Shown here piece by piece: positions 14,118 to 22,833 of a stretch of 60,768 nt of DNA. The notes under the pieces are model-generated. The model was given only the letters and a program-made list of their open reading frames with translations. It did not search any database and had not been told where the DNA came from. The stretch spans positions 1 to 60,768 of the forward strand of contig CAZPGZ010000019.1 of NCBI GenBank assembly GCA_964586075.1, given 5' to 3'. The translations under genes were made by a program, and so were the position numbers. The stretch is from JBAZLV01 sp964586075. GTDB taxonomy: Bacteria > Nitrospirota > UBA9217. Every line of letters starts with the position of its first letter. Position 1 is the first letter of the stretch.

Positions 14118-16697
14118 TTATGCTTTTTTAATGTTGACGTAAACATCTTCCACCCAACCCATACCCGTGGGGTCATGCTTCTTTGCAATGTTGGGATCCT
14201 TCTGCGGTATGAGATCGCCGTCCCGATAGCCGAAATCCTTGGCATATTTCAAATTCTTCGCGCGATGGCCGATCCCATGGAACGTCAGGATGCAGTCCTC
14301 CCGCATAACACGGTTTGTCAGATGAATTTTGGCTTTTACGGGTCTGGGGAGGTCTTTCATGTAGTTCGGATCATTCTCCAAAATAACCATATCACCTTCC
14401 TTGAGGCCCAGCTTCTTTCCCGCGTCAGGATGCATCCAGACACAATCCATGTAGTTCCGCGCAGTAATTTCTTTCAAGACGGGATTGTTAATAAAATTCG
14501 GGTCTGCATGCATGTACCACGGCGTCCGAGTGATCAGAAGAGAGAACTTGTAGTCACCCGTAGAGGCATGCCACCGACTGGCCCAGGTAGGAAGTGGTGC
14601 GTGGCCGACAGCTGCAAACTCGTCAATATACATCCGGACACGACCTTTGGGCTTACCGTATCCAATCTCTCGAATCTGTTTATAATTTTCGTAGGGTTTT
14701 TTGTCGATCCAGATTCCGCCTTTTTTCATAAACTCCGCGGTATTTTGGGCAACCCCCAGGTTTTTAAGGGCCACATCACCCAAGTTCATTGGAATTTTCT
14801 TGGCCGGATCTCCGCTGCCGTCGGTTGTCCAGTACTTGGGGGCCATTGCCATCCCGATTGCCGTGGCGAAACCACCCCAGCCGATCTGATCACTGGGTGA
14901 TTTCTGAACCGGCACCCCGCCTACAAGGCACGGATTCTTTGGGAAGTACAGTCTCGTGTCCAGCTTCCCTTCTTCAAATTGGTGTGGGGCCGGGATGACA
15001 TAATCACAGAAATACCCTAAGTCGTCTAAATAGAGATTCCAATCAACCACCATCTCCATTTTGTCCATGGCTTTTTCCATCATTTGAGGTTGAATCATGG
15101 CAAAGAGACCACGATGAGGGTTGCGGAAGAAGACGACTTTTGCCCGGTTCGTTTTGTAGAGGCCCCAGCCGACCATACCGTAGTGGCCGGGAGCGGAAAA
15201 GTCTCTCTTGCGGTAGATATTGTCTGTTACCGGAAACTCGTTTCTGAAGTCAACCGGTTCCGCAGGCTGTTCCGGATAGGGCGCCACTGGCTTTGATATT
15301 TCATTCAGCCAGGGTATCTTGACGCCATGATACAGAATCATGCCGCCTTCATGGTCAATGGATCCACTGAGCGTATTCAGAATGTTGATTGCATGTCTGA
15401 GACGCCAGCTGTTTGCATAGTTTGGACCGGCGGCATCCCGCTTGTAGGTGGGGACCAATGCCCGGGGGGCTGCTGCTGCGAAGTCAAGAGCGATCTTTCG
15501 TATGGATTTGGCCGGAACCTCTGAGATTTCCGAGGCCCACTCAGGAGTGAACGTCTTCACCGATTCGGTCAAAATAGCCATAACCGGTTTGACGGAAATT
15601 TTTTTCCCGTCTACGGTAACGTTGAACGGCCCTCCCTCCAGTACCGGAGCATGACACTCGTCGATGGATTCTGCCTTCTTGTGCTTGGAACACCAGGCGA
15701 GCATGGTTTCATTTTCACCTTTAAGCACCATCTTTGTCTTGATATCAACAAGAGCAAAAGCATCGGAGTATTTTCTGATAAAGCTTGCATTGTATTTTTT
15801 GCCGGACGTAATGACCTGGATCATGGCCAACGCGACCGCCAAATCGGTGCCTGGCTTGATCGTATACGTTTCGCTGGCATACCCCTCCGCCAAAGGAGTG
15901 CGGACAGGATTGAACATGACGATCTTTGCGCCATTCTTTTTTCCGGCTGCCCAGTGGTTCAGCATGCCTGCCTTGCCGCACTTGGAAAAGGAATCGAAGC
16001 CGAACCAGACCTGGTACTTGGCATTGTCGTAGTCGTAACCACAAACATGGTGGCTTGGAGTATAGGTGCTTGAATAATACTTGTTCGGAGGATTGGTTAA
16101 ACTGAGACAGTTGATATAATAATGGGTCCCGAAGCACTCTGTTCTCTGGTCGCTTCGCGTCATCCCAATGGACTGACAGAGGTGGTTTGTATACGGGTCT
16201 CCGGGAGATGCCATGAGGATCTCATGGGGCTTTACTTTTTGCATGCCGGCAATAACTTCTTTTACAGCGTCAGCTGTTTTTATGGTGACCCAGCCGGGAT
16301 CTTCATCTGTACCTTTTTTAGAATTGGTTCTTTTGAGTGAAACCATGAGGCGGTCGGGATCATACATTGAATCCACGAATCCAAGACCCTTGATGCAGAA
16401 TTTCCCCCGGGAGACCGGATCATCAGCGCGGCCCTCCAATGTTATCGCCCTTTCGAGACCTGTCGCAGGATCCACGCCTACTACGATGTTATATGCGCAA
16501 TCAGCTTCACAGGCTCTGGCACACACTTGAGGAACTTTTTTGATGACGGTATATGCCGCCTTTTCCTGGGGGTGCTCGCCAAACGCCCAAGCCTGGCGCA
16601 AATTCGTGAAGGGAAATACAGTCGCTGATGCGGCAATACCAGCAACGCCGGCAAGTTTCAGAAAATCTCTTCTTGGAATCTTGTGATGATCATCCAT
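14118..16697 (-). CDS. Tat-exported molybdopterin oxidoreductase, catalytic subunit
   Basis: The protein has 859 residues. A twin-arginine leader (PRRDFLKLAGVAG, Arg9-Arg10) ends near AWA-FG at residue 39, so the enzyme is periplasmic or faces outward. Cys59, Cys63, Cys67 and Cys101 hold the N-terminal [4Fe-4S] cluster. The rest has the DMSO-reductase family domain order, ending in a molydopterin-dinucleotide-binding domain (MHPDAGKKLGLKEGDMVILE). By position Cys197 (INCLSL) could be the molybdenum or tungsten ligand, but I am not sure. The substrate cannot be told from sequence; thiosulfate, polysulfide, tetrathionate, arsenic and other family members are all possible. The operon continues with the ferredoxin subunit 9-16 bases downstream. 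GAGGAGG precedes the start. Confidence 0.9.
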   Translation of the reverse strand: MDDHHKIPRRDFLKLAGVAGIAASATVFPFTNLRQAWAFGEHPQEKAAYTVIKKVPQVCARACEADCAYNIVVGVDPATGLERAITLEGRADDPVSRGKFCIKGLGFVDSMYDPDRLMVSLKRTNSKKGTDEDPGWVTIKTADAVKEVIAGMQKVKPHEILMASPGDPYTNHLCQSIGMTRSDQRTECFGTHYYINCLSLTNPPNKYYSSTYTPSHHVCGYDYDNAKYQVWFGFDSFSKCGKAGMLNHWAAGKKNGAKIVMFNPVRTPLAEGYASETYTIKPGTDLAVALAMIQVITSGKKYNASFIRKYSDAFALVDIKTKMVLKGENETMLAWCSKHKKAESIDECHAPVLEGGPFNVTVDGKKISVKPVMAILTESVKTFTPEWASEISEVPAKSIRKIALDFAAAAPRALVPTYKRDAAGPNYANSWRLRHAINILNTLSGSIDHEGGMILYHGVKIPWLNEISKPVAPYPEQPAEPVDFRNEFPVTDNIYRKRDFSAPGHYGMVGWGLYKTNRAKVVFFRNPHRGLFAMIQPQMMEKAMDKMEMVVDWNLYLDDLGYFCDYVIPAPHQFEEGKLDTRLYFPKNPCLVGGVPVQKSPSDQIGWGGFATAIGMAMAPKYWTTDGSGDPAKKIPMNLGDVALKNLGVAQNTAEFMKKGGIWIDKKPYENYKQIREIGYGKPKGRVRMYIDEFAAVGHAPLPTWASRWHASTGDYKFSLLITRTPWYMHADPNFINNPVLKEITARNYMDCVWMHPDAGKKLGLKEGDMVILENDPNYMKDLPRPVKAKIHLTNRVMREDCILTFHGIGHRAKNLKYAKDFGYRDGDLIPQKDPNIAKKHDPTGMGWVEDVYVNIKKA

Positions 16698-16775
16698 TGC
16701 TCGTACCTCCTCTAAAGAATTATGATTATTCGTTTTGCTTTAGGCACTCCTTTATTCTTTATTGCAGATACTTAT

Positions 16776-16804
16776 TTTTTATATCGAAAAAAACAAGATG
16801 TCAA
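16776..16804 (-). promoter_or_regulatory. Probable sigma70 promoter of the molybdoenzyme operon
   Basis: On the minus strand TTGACA (16799-16804) is followed after 17 bases by TAAAAA (16776-16781), or after 15 by TATAAA. It lies about 80 bases before the oxidoreductase ATG in a very AT-rich interval. Repeated GCATAT motifs occur farther upstream near 16843-16866 and could be a regulator site. Confidence 0.55.
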
Positions 16805-16894
16805 GAAAAAAATCAATATTATCAATTACTTATGCTACTATTGGCATATGTTTTTTCTAGCATATACTCACTTTTTTCTTACTGTGGAAGCAGG

Positions 16895-17245
16895 TTACTT
16901 CTGTTGTTCGAGGGATGTATTGGGGGGAAGAATAAAATGATATGCTTTGCTTTCTATATAAGATTCAATGTCTTCCTCGCAGTGGTGAAATTCATGAAGA
17001 AGCGTTTTTGCGGCTTGCGTAAGCCGCATACCTTTGTTTCCCTTGGTAGTTTCAACCAATTTGAGGCCAAGACGCTGTTCAGTGACTTTGATAATTCCCC
17101 AGGCGGCACGGTAGGACATATTAAGCTTTTTTGCCGCCCCATAGAGACTTCCGCATGCATCTATGGCCGTAAATAAGTCTTCACGGCCGCGGCCAAATAT
17201 GACTTTTCTGTCTTTTTCAAGCCACACCTTGCATTTGATCTTCAC
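16895..17245 (-). CDS. ModE-like winged-helix regulator (DNA-binding domain only)
   Basis: The protein has 116 residues from GTG 17245, chosen because GAAGGTGG lies upstream. It matches the N-terminal DNA-binding domain of ModE (FGRGREDLFTAIDACGSLYG, then AAKKLNMSYRAAWGIIKVTE and LVETTKGNKGMRLTQAAKTL). It has no molybdate-binding TOBE domains, so it may not sense molybdate directly. It is transcribed towards the molybdoenzyme operon, about 200 bases upstream of it, and is a likely regulator of it. It follows rnpB. Confidence 0.85.
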   Translation of the reverse strand: MKIKCKVWLEKDRKVIFGRGREDLFTAIDACGSLYGAAKKLNMSYRAAWGIIKVTEQRLGLKLVETTKGNKGMRLTQAAKTLLHEFHHCEEDIESYIESKAYHFILPPNTSLEQQK

Positions 17246-17270
17246 AAAGCCACCTTCGAGCAAAAAAAAT

Positions 17271-17639
17271 CAGAGCGGGCCGTAAGCCGAGTTCTGTCTC
17301 CCTGATTGCTCAGGGCGGTGATCATTTATCTGGGCCTTCGATTGCTCGAAGGCACGAGCGACCTACCCGGAAGTCTCGGACGGGCCGTCCTTACTCCCTT
17401 GCGGGAGACGCTTCCCTATGTGGTCTTGCTCCAGGCGGGGTTTTCCAAGCATTCCCGGTCGCCCGGGAACCTGGTGGGCTCTTACCCCACCGTTTCACCC
17501 TTGCCCTTTACGGGGCGGTCTGCTTTTCTGTGGCACTGTCCATGGGGTCGCCCCCTGTCTCGTTTCGAGACCGCCTTGCCCTGTGGAGCTCGGACTTTCC
17601 TCCCCCCGTTTCCGGGGAGCAATCACCTCACCCGCTCTG
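17271..17639 (-). ncRNA. rnpB: RNase P RNA, bacterial type A
   Basis: The catalytic RNA of RNase P trims tRNA 5' ends. The hallmark GAGGAAAGTCCGAGCTCC (minus strand, about 17585-17602) and the 3' ACAGAACTCGGCTTACGGCC-type region near 17280 are present. P1 pairs CAGAGCGGG (17631-17639) with CCCGCTCTG (17271-17279). A run of eight T's follows on the minus strand and serves as terminator. The gene lies between rnhA and the ModE-like gene, whose ribosome binding site begins right after the terminator. Confidence 0.95.
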
Positions 17640-17665
17640 AAACTGTTCCGCGCAAAAGAGCATTA

Positions 17666-18067
17666 CTAAGTCAGCTTTTCGTCGATCGCTTTGTTGGCCA
17701 GGGAATCTGCCTCTTTGTTTTTCTCTCTGGGTACGTATTGTACCGCAACGCTGTCGATCTGCGCAATCAATTCCTTGGCCCGGCCATGCAACGGCTTCAG
17801 GCCGGCATTTTTTACCTTGTACTCGCCATTCAGCTGTTTCACCAGCAGTTCGGAATCGGCAAAAAGAGAGACCCGTGAAGCGCCGCACTTTACAGCATAC
17901 TCCAAACCGAGGATGGCTGCAGTATATTCTGCAATATTATTGGTAGTTGTGCCGAGATATCGGGCTATCGTTGCTACCGGGCTGCCGTTTTCAAGAATGT
18001 AAACTCCGGCCCCTGCCTCTCCGGGATTATTCCGTGATGCGCCGTCTGAATAAATAGTTAGTTCCAT
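17666..18067 (-). CDS. rnhA: Ribonuclease HI-like protein
   Basis: The protein has 133 residues from the ATG at 18067, directly before LTIYSDGAS; a longer frame to 18163 adds no family sequence. It cleaves RNA in RNA-DNA hybrids. The catalytic carboxylates are in YSDGASRNNPG, NNIAEYTAAI, LFADSELLVK and NKEADSLAN (D-E-D-D order). It is the short bacterial/archaeal form without the basic handle region. It is 53 bases downstream of the zinc-ribbon gene and 26 bases upstream of rnpB. Confidence 0.92.
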   Translation of the reverse strand: MELTIYSDGASRNNPGEAGAGVYILENGSPVATIARYLGTTTNNIAEYTAAILGLEYAVKCGASRVSLFADSELLVKQLNGEYKVKNAGLKPLHGRAKELIAQIDSVAVQYVPREKNKEADSLANKAIDEKLT

Positions 18068-18120
18068 ATAGGGTTCAAAGTTCCCAGGTCCGGATTTTTC
18101 CGGCAGATTGTCTCCGCTTT

Positions 18121-18837
18121 TTATATCTCTATTGCTTCCTTGTAATACAAAATTCGTCCGCACTGAGGGCAGTTGATGATGCTTTCATTCTTTTTTACGT
18201 TAACGAACACTTGAGGAGGTATACTCATAAAACAACCGGAACAGGATTCTCCCCGGACCTCTACAATAGCAGTTCCGGATTTATTCGCCAGCAACCTCTG
18301 ATAGGGAGCAAGGATGGCAGGTTGAACGCGGGAAGCCAGTTCCTGTTTTTTCTGTTCCGCAGCCCGCAAGTCTTCTGCAGCTTTTGCCATGGCCGCCTCG
18401 TACATCTTCTGCTCTTGCACAATGCCCGCCTCGACCTCGTGAGACTCCTTTTCCGCAGCGGCAATGGCCGCAGCAGCGCCATCAATTTTTTCCATATGGA
18501 GAAGTATTTCATCCTCGATGGACTTGTTCTCCAGTTCCGCCGTTTCGATTTCCTTGAGTAATGCCTGATATTCTTTATTGGTTTTTATTTCCGAAGTTCG
18601 TGCTTTGAGTCGCTCGACTTTCTGGGCGCCTGCCTCCAAGGCCTGGTCTCGGTCCCGTTTCTTTTTTTGCGCCTCCAGGAGCCCGTTTTTCACGCTGTTC
18701 AGATTTTCCTGATTAGCCTCTCGTTTTTGTTCAAGACCTGCCAGCATTTTGGGAAGCTGGTCTTTCCGGGCAGCAAGAGTTTTTATTTCCGTGTCTATTT
18801 CCTGAAGTCGTATGAGCAGGCTCAGTTGTTCTTCCAT
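18121..18837 (-). CDS. Coiled-coil protein with C-terminal C4 zinc ribbon (CT398-like)
   Basis: The protein has 238 residues. Residues 1-180 form a long charged coiled coil (KTLAARKDQLPKMLAGLEQK onwards). The C-terminus has CSGC near residue 200 and CPQCGR near 225, a C4 zinc ribbon. Homologues such as CT398 of Chlamydia are widespread, often next to rnhA and rnpB as here; a structural or RNA-related role has been proposed. GGAGGCAAC precedes the ATG, immediately after a terminator hairpin. Confidence 0.85.
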   Translation of the reverse strand: MEEQLSLLIRLQEIDTEIKTLAARKDQLPKMLAGLEQKREANQENLNSVKNGLLEAQKKKRDRDQALEAGAQKVERLKARTSEIKTNKEYQALLKEIETAELENKSIEDEILLHMEKIDGAAAAIAAAEKESHEVEAGIVQEQKMYEAAMAKAAEDLRAAEQKKQELASRVQPAILAPYQRLLANKSGTAIVEVRGESCSGCFMSIPPQVFVNVKKNESIINCPQCGRILYYKEAIEI

Positions 18838-18846
18838 GTTGCCTCC

Positions 18847-18906
18847 AAAAAAAAATGCGCCTCTCGGCGCATTTTATGCAAGCTATCCTGTCTTCCACAG
18901 CTTGCA
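18847..18906 (-). terminator. Tandem hairpins downstream of the tRNA
   Basis: In minus-strand order, TGCAAGCT/AGCTTGCA (18877-18906) comes first. Then AAAATGCGCC-GAGA-GGCGCATTTT (18852-18875) continues into nine T's. The second is a strong Rho-independent terminator for the tRNA transcript. It ends only a few bases before the ribosome binding site of the next gene. Confidence 0.85.
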
Positions 18907-18983
18907 AATTCTATTGTTATTCCGCATAATCAATACTTCCGACACCTGTTATATGCTCCTCGTTCAATGCGATACAAAATGGT

Positions 18984-19059
18984 TGGTGGGCCCACCAGGA
19001 CTCGAACCTGGGACCAACCGGTTATGAGCCGGTAGCTCTACCAACTGAGCTATGGGCCC
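18984..19059 (-). tRNA. tRNA with CAU anticodon (Met or Ile2)
   Basis: The 76-nt cloverleaf begins GGGCCCATAGCTC, has the anticodon loop CTCATAA and ends TGGGCCCACCA, with CCA encoded. The acceptor GGGCCCA/TGGGCCC pairs perfectly. The GGCTCATAACC anticodon arm resembles tRNA-Ile2 genes whose C34 is modified to lysidine, but elongator tRNA-Met cannot be excluded. It is not the initiator type, since the first acceptor base pairs and the anticodon stem lacks the three G-C pairs. Confidence 0.93.
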
Positions 19060-19101
19060 CCGTGAAGAATTCTTGGCTGACTGTTTTCGTTTTGGGAGAC
19101 A

Positions 19102-19130
19102 ATATTCGCACAACTTTCTCGAATTGTCAA
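19102..19130 (-). promoter_or_regulatory. Promoter for the CAU tRNA
   Basis: TTGACA (19125-19130) and GAATAT (19102-19107) are separated by 17 bases on the minus strand, about 43 bases before the tRNA 5' end and just after the rpoD stop. The tRNA can thus be expressed independently of rpoD. Confidence 0.6.
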
Positions 19131-19163
19131 GACATCGTGTATATGGTTCGGCCCCAATGTGCT

Positions 19164-20966
19164 TTATTCCATGAAACTTTTGAGTTGCTTGCTTCTGCTC
19201 GGATGACGGAGCTTTCTGAGCGCCTTCGCTTCAATTTGCCGTATGCGTTCCCGCGTTACGTCGAATTCCTGCCCCACTTCTTCAAGAGTGTGGTCCGTGT
19301 GTTCACCGATGCCGAAACGCCATCGCAGCACTTTTTCTTCGCGCTCCGTCAACGTGTTCAGGACTTTTCTGACCTGCTGATGCAGGTTTTTCCGGATTGC
19401 AGAGTCAAGAGGCGACGCAGCTTTTTTGTCTTCGATAAAATCCCCCAGATGACTGTCTTCTTCTTCTCCGATGGGAGTTTCAAGCGAAATCGGCTCCTTG
19501 GCAATCTTCATGATTTTTCTTACCTTCTCCACCGGGAGCTTCATGGATGCGGCAATTTCCTCCGTGGTGGGTTCTCTGCCGAGATCCTGCACAATCCCCC
19601 GTGAGGTGCGGATAAGCTTGTTCATGGTCTCGATCATGTGCACCGGTATGCGAATCGTCCGCGCCTGGTCCGCAATCGCCCGCGTAATAGCCTGCCTGAT
19701 CCACCACGTGGCATAAGTGCTGAATTTATATCCGCGCTGCCATTCAAATTTATCGACTGCCTTCATCAGGCCGATGTTTCCTTCCTGGATCAGGTCGAGA
19801 AACTGAAGGCCCCGGTTCGTATATTTTTTTGCGATGGAAACGACAAGCCGCAGGTTTGCCTCCACGAGCTCGCTCTTTGCGTATTTGGCACGCTCCTCGG
19901 CCCGTTCATAAGCGCGAAGCGCTTTTTTCAGATCCTCGGCGGAAACTCCGCACAGCGTTTCAATGGCCCGCATCTGTTTGACCGACTGCCGGTAAGTTTT
20001 TTCAAGATTCAGAAGCGTCTCCGGCTTCATCTCCAGTCTGCGGGCGGCATTTTTGAGCTCACGCTCTCCCTGGCGCATTTTTTTGAATACTTCCTTGCAT
20101 GCCGTTATTTCCAGGCCCATTTTCCGCTCGAGTCCGTGAATAGTGCGCTCCGCCTGGTAAATCTCACCGGCCATTTCCCGCAGTTTTGCAACAAGCCGGT
20201 CTGTCTGCCTACAGTGGATGTTCAGGGCTTCGAGTTTACTGAAAAGAGAATGCCGCGTTGAGTGAATTTTTTCCCGCAGCCCTTTTTTCCGTGCTTCACT
20301 GCACCTGCCGCTGAGAATAGACGCGGTAATCGTATTCAATTCTCTGCTGTGTTTGTCAATTTCCGTAATCAGCTTTACCACGCGTGCGTGCAGTTCCTCT
20401 TCGTTCTGTGTTTGCGGCTCGTCGAAATCATCATCACCGGCGCGAACAATCTCATGGATGCTGACCTTTCCCTTCCGCAGTCTGTCCCCCAGATCACGCA
20501 CGTCCTGCAGGGAAAACGGAAGGCTATACAGTATTTGCGCCGCCTCGCGCTTGCCTTCTTCAATGCGCTTCGCGATTGCGACTTCTCCTTCCTTGGAAAG
20601 GAGCGGTACGGTCCCCATTTCCTTGAGATAGAGGCGGACCGGATCGTCCGTTTTGCCCACCCCTACTTCAACTTCCTCTTCCTCGGCCTCCCCGTCCCCG
20701 GCGTCATCAGCGGCCACCTCTTCCTGTTCAGAAGCTTCTTCCAGTTCATCTTCAACCGGCGGGCGCACCTTGCCGTCGTGTCGGGAGTCTGTGATATCGA
20801 TCTCCAGATCACTATCGCCGAACAAGTGGATTATGCTGTCAAACTGTTCCGCGGTAACGTCTTCATGAGGAATCGCGTCGCCTGTTTCTTCAAAAGGTGT
20901 GAAATTTCGTTCTTTGCCGGTTGTATTCGGTTTTTTAGAATCGCCTGCTTTGCCCCGCTTTGACAT
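19164..20966 (-). CDS. rpoD: Primary sigma factor RpoD (sigma70)
   Basis: The protein has 600 residues from ATG 20966, preceded by AAAGGAG; a longer frame starts at 21026. It directs RNA polymerase to housekeeping promoters. Region 1.1 is replaced by an acidic N-terminal stretch, then DDPVRLYLKEMGTVPLLS (region 1.2), a large non-conserved insert, VEANLRLVVSIAKKYTNRGL and FLDLIQEGNIGLMKAVDKFE (region 2), WWIRQAITRAIADQART (2.4) and VGQEFDVTRERIRQIEAKAL (region 4.2). It lies 78 bases downstream of dnaG, the classic macromolecular synthesis operon order. Confidence 0.97.
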   Translation of the reverse strand: MSKRGKAGDSKKPNTTGKERNFTPFEETGDAIPHEDVTAEQFDSIIHLFGDSDLEIDITDSRHDGKVRPPVEDELEEASEQEEVAADDAGDGEAEEEEVEVGVGKTDDPVRLYLKEMGTVPLLSKEGEVAIAKRIEEGKREAAQILYSLPFSLQDVRDLGDRLRKGKVSIHEIVRAGDDDFDEPQTQNEEELHARVVKLITEIDKHSRELNTITASILSGRCSEARKKGLREKIHSTRHSLFSKLEALNIHCRQTDRLVAKLREMAGEIYQAERTIHGLERKMGLEITACKEVFKKMRQGERELKNAARRLEMKPETLLNLEKTYRQSVKQMRAIETLCGVSAEDLKKALRAYERAEERAKYAKSELVEANLRLVVSIAKKYTNRGLQFLDLIQEGNIGLMKAVDKFEWQRGYKFSTYATWWIRQAITRAIADQARTIRIPVHMIETMNKLIRTSRGIVQDLGREPTTEEIAASMKLPVEKVRKIMKIAKEPISLETPIGEEEDSHLGDFIEDKKAASPLDSAIRKNLHQQVRKVLNTLTEREEKVLRWRFGIGEHTDHTLEEVGQEFDVTRERIRQIEAKALRKLRHPSRSKQLKSFME

Positions 20967-21044
20967 ACCGTACTGCTCCTTTGTGCGATGATTAGCGCGT
21001 GCCTCGCGTGCAACAACCACATTCAATTGTAAATCATTCTTTGT

Positions 21045-22832
21045 TTATTTGCCGGGAATTTTTCTGCCCGGCCTTCTGCTCAGTTCCTTTTGTTCTGCCA
21101 TCAGCCGTGCAAGGCCCTCTGAATCGCCCTGCGCCTCCGCTTCCTGAATCGCTTTCACCAGCATTTTGATTTTCTTTTCCGGATCGCGCTGCTTAATCAG
21201 ATCCATGCAGTCACGGCAATGCTTCTGCGGATCGTCATAATCCACTTCCAGAACGGAATAATAGGAAATCAGCTGATTCAGTTCTTCGTCGCCCTCGTCA
21301 GCAAGAAGCTTATGCGGATCTATTGTTCCGTTCTTTGCAAGAGCTGCAAAAATCTTCACGGCGGCCCGATGATATAACGGGTCGGAAAAATCTTCCGGTT
21401 TGATTTCTTCAAGCAGGATTTTTGCCAGCGATTCATCCCGAAGCAGAAGATGAATCAGAATTTCCTCCGCCTTGGGACGCTGGTGTTGCCGGGCTGAGCC
21501 CGCCGGCTGCTCATTCCTGCGGGCAACGGACGCCGGTTTGGCTGCCGTTTTCGCAAGCTCCTGCCGCAAATCCGATTCCGACACATCAAGTGCTTCTGCT
21601 GTTTTTTTCAAATAGTGATTGCGCTCAATGCTCGTGGGAAGCTTGGCAATAAAACCTATCATATCGCCGGCTTTCGCAACTTTCTCGGCAATCGTCGCTC
21701 CCCCGCCTTCCTTCACCACCTGGTTCAGAACAAAATCCATCAGGGGAACGGCCTGTTTCAGACAGGAGCTGAACGCATCATAGCCTTTCTGCTTCAGAAA
21801 CGTGTCAGGATCATCGCCGCCCGGCAGAGAGACTACTTTGGCGACCATCCCGCTTCCTGCGAGGAGATCAAAACTGCGCAGCGCCGCCTTTATTCCGGCC
21901 GGATCAGGGTCAAAAATCAGTTTGATGTTCTTTGTAAATCTGCGCATCAAGCGCAGATGGCCTTCCGTAAGAGCAGTGCCGAGTGTTGCTGTTGCGTTCC
22001 GGACCCCGTGCTGATGGCAGGCGATTGCATCGAGATAACCTTCGACAATAATAAAGTGGTCGTATTTTCTCGCTGCCTCCTTGGCCTTGTCCAGGCAGTA
22101 AAGCACATTGCTTTTGCTGTACAGGGGGGTTTCGGGAGAGTTCAGGTATTTCGGGAGTGAATCGTCCATCACTCTGCCGCCGAAGGCAATCACCTGGTCC
22201 GCTATGTCGCGAATGGGAAACATGATTCTGCCCCGAAACCGGTCATAGTAGCCTTCGCTTTCGGCCCGCTTCACGACAAGCCCTGCGTTTTGCATGCTGG
22301 CAAGAGAGTGCCCTTTTTGCTTCAAAAACTTAAGCAGGCTGTCCCATTCGGGACGGGCATATCCCAGTGCAAAATCTTTTACGATCTGGTCGCTTACGCC
22401 GCGTTTTGTTAAATAAGACCGCGCTGAACTTCCGGATTCTTCTTCAAGCTCTCGGCGAAAAAAATACGCTGCATCGGCAAGCACGCCGAGGAGCTTTTTC
22501 TTCTCATCTCCTGTCTTCTGCTCCTGCGAAAAATTCCTGTCATTTTCCGGGAGCCGGATTCCCGAACGTTCCGCCAGCTTCCTTACCGCTTCGGGAAAAG
22601 TCAATCCTTCCTGAAGCTCGATAAACTTAAAAACATTTCCTCCAACACCGCACCCAAAGCAGTGAAATATCTGTTTATCCGAATTCACGCTAAACGACGG
22701 AGTCTTTTCTGAGTGAAACGGGCAGAGCCCCACATGGTTTTTTCCGGCTTTTTTCAGAGAAACATATCCGGAGATGAGATCCACAATATCAACGCTGTCC
22801 CGAACCCGGCTTATGGTGTCTTCCGAAAACAC
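21045..22832 (-). CDS. dnaG: DNA primase DnaG
   Basis: The 595-residue primase makes RNA primers at replication forks. The N-terminal CHC2 zinc-binding domain has CPFHSEKTPSF and FHCFGCGVGGN; the TOPRIM domain includes IIVEGYLDAIACHQHGVRN and LIFDPDPAGIKAA; the C-terminal helicase-interaction domain follows. The start is GTG 22832, one base after the mutS2 stop, with GGAG inside the end of mutS2, so translation is coupled. Confidence 0.97.
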   Translation of the reverse strand: MFSEDTISRVRDSVDIVDLISGYVSLKKAGKNHVGLCPFHSEKTPSFSVNSDKQIFHCFGCGVGGNVFKFIELQEGLTFPEAVRKLAERSGIRLPENDRNFSQEQKTGDEKKKLLGVLADAAYFFRRELEEESGSSARSYLTKRGVSDQIVKDFALGYARPEWDSLLKFLKQKGHSLASMQNAGLVVKRAESEGYYDRFRGRIMFPIRDIADQVIAFGGRVMDDSLPKYLNSPETPLYSKSNVLYCLDKAKEAARKYDHFIIVEGYLDAIACHQHGVRNATATLGTALTEGHLRLMRRFTKNIKLIFDPDPAGIKAALRSFDLLAGSGMVAKVVSLPGGDDPDTFLKQKGYDAFSSCLKQAVPLMDFVLNQVVKEGGGATIAEKVAKAGDMIGFIAKLPTSIERNHYLKKTAEALDVSESDLRQELAKTAAKPASVARRNEQPAGSARQHQRPKAEEILIHLLLRDESLAKILLEEIKPEDFSDPLYHRAAVKIFAALAKNGTIDPHKLLADEGDEELNQLISYYSVLEVDYDDPQKHCRDCMDLIKQRDPEKKIKMLVKAIQEAEAQGDSEGLARLMAEQKELSRRPGRKIPGK

Positions 22833-22833
22833 G

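Noticed and set aside
13362..14900. A 512-codon open frame on the plus strand
   Set aside because: It runs antisense to the ferredoxin subunit and the molybdoenzyme, has no family signature, and is explained by the codon bias of the real genes.
16843..16862. TGGCATATG followed by TAGCA as a sigma54 promoter
   Set aside because: Spacing and the -12 element do not fit, and no plus-strand gene follows.
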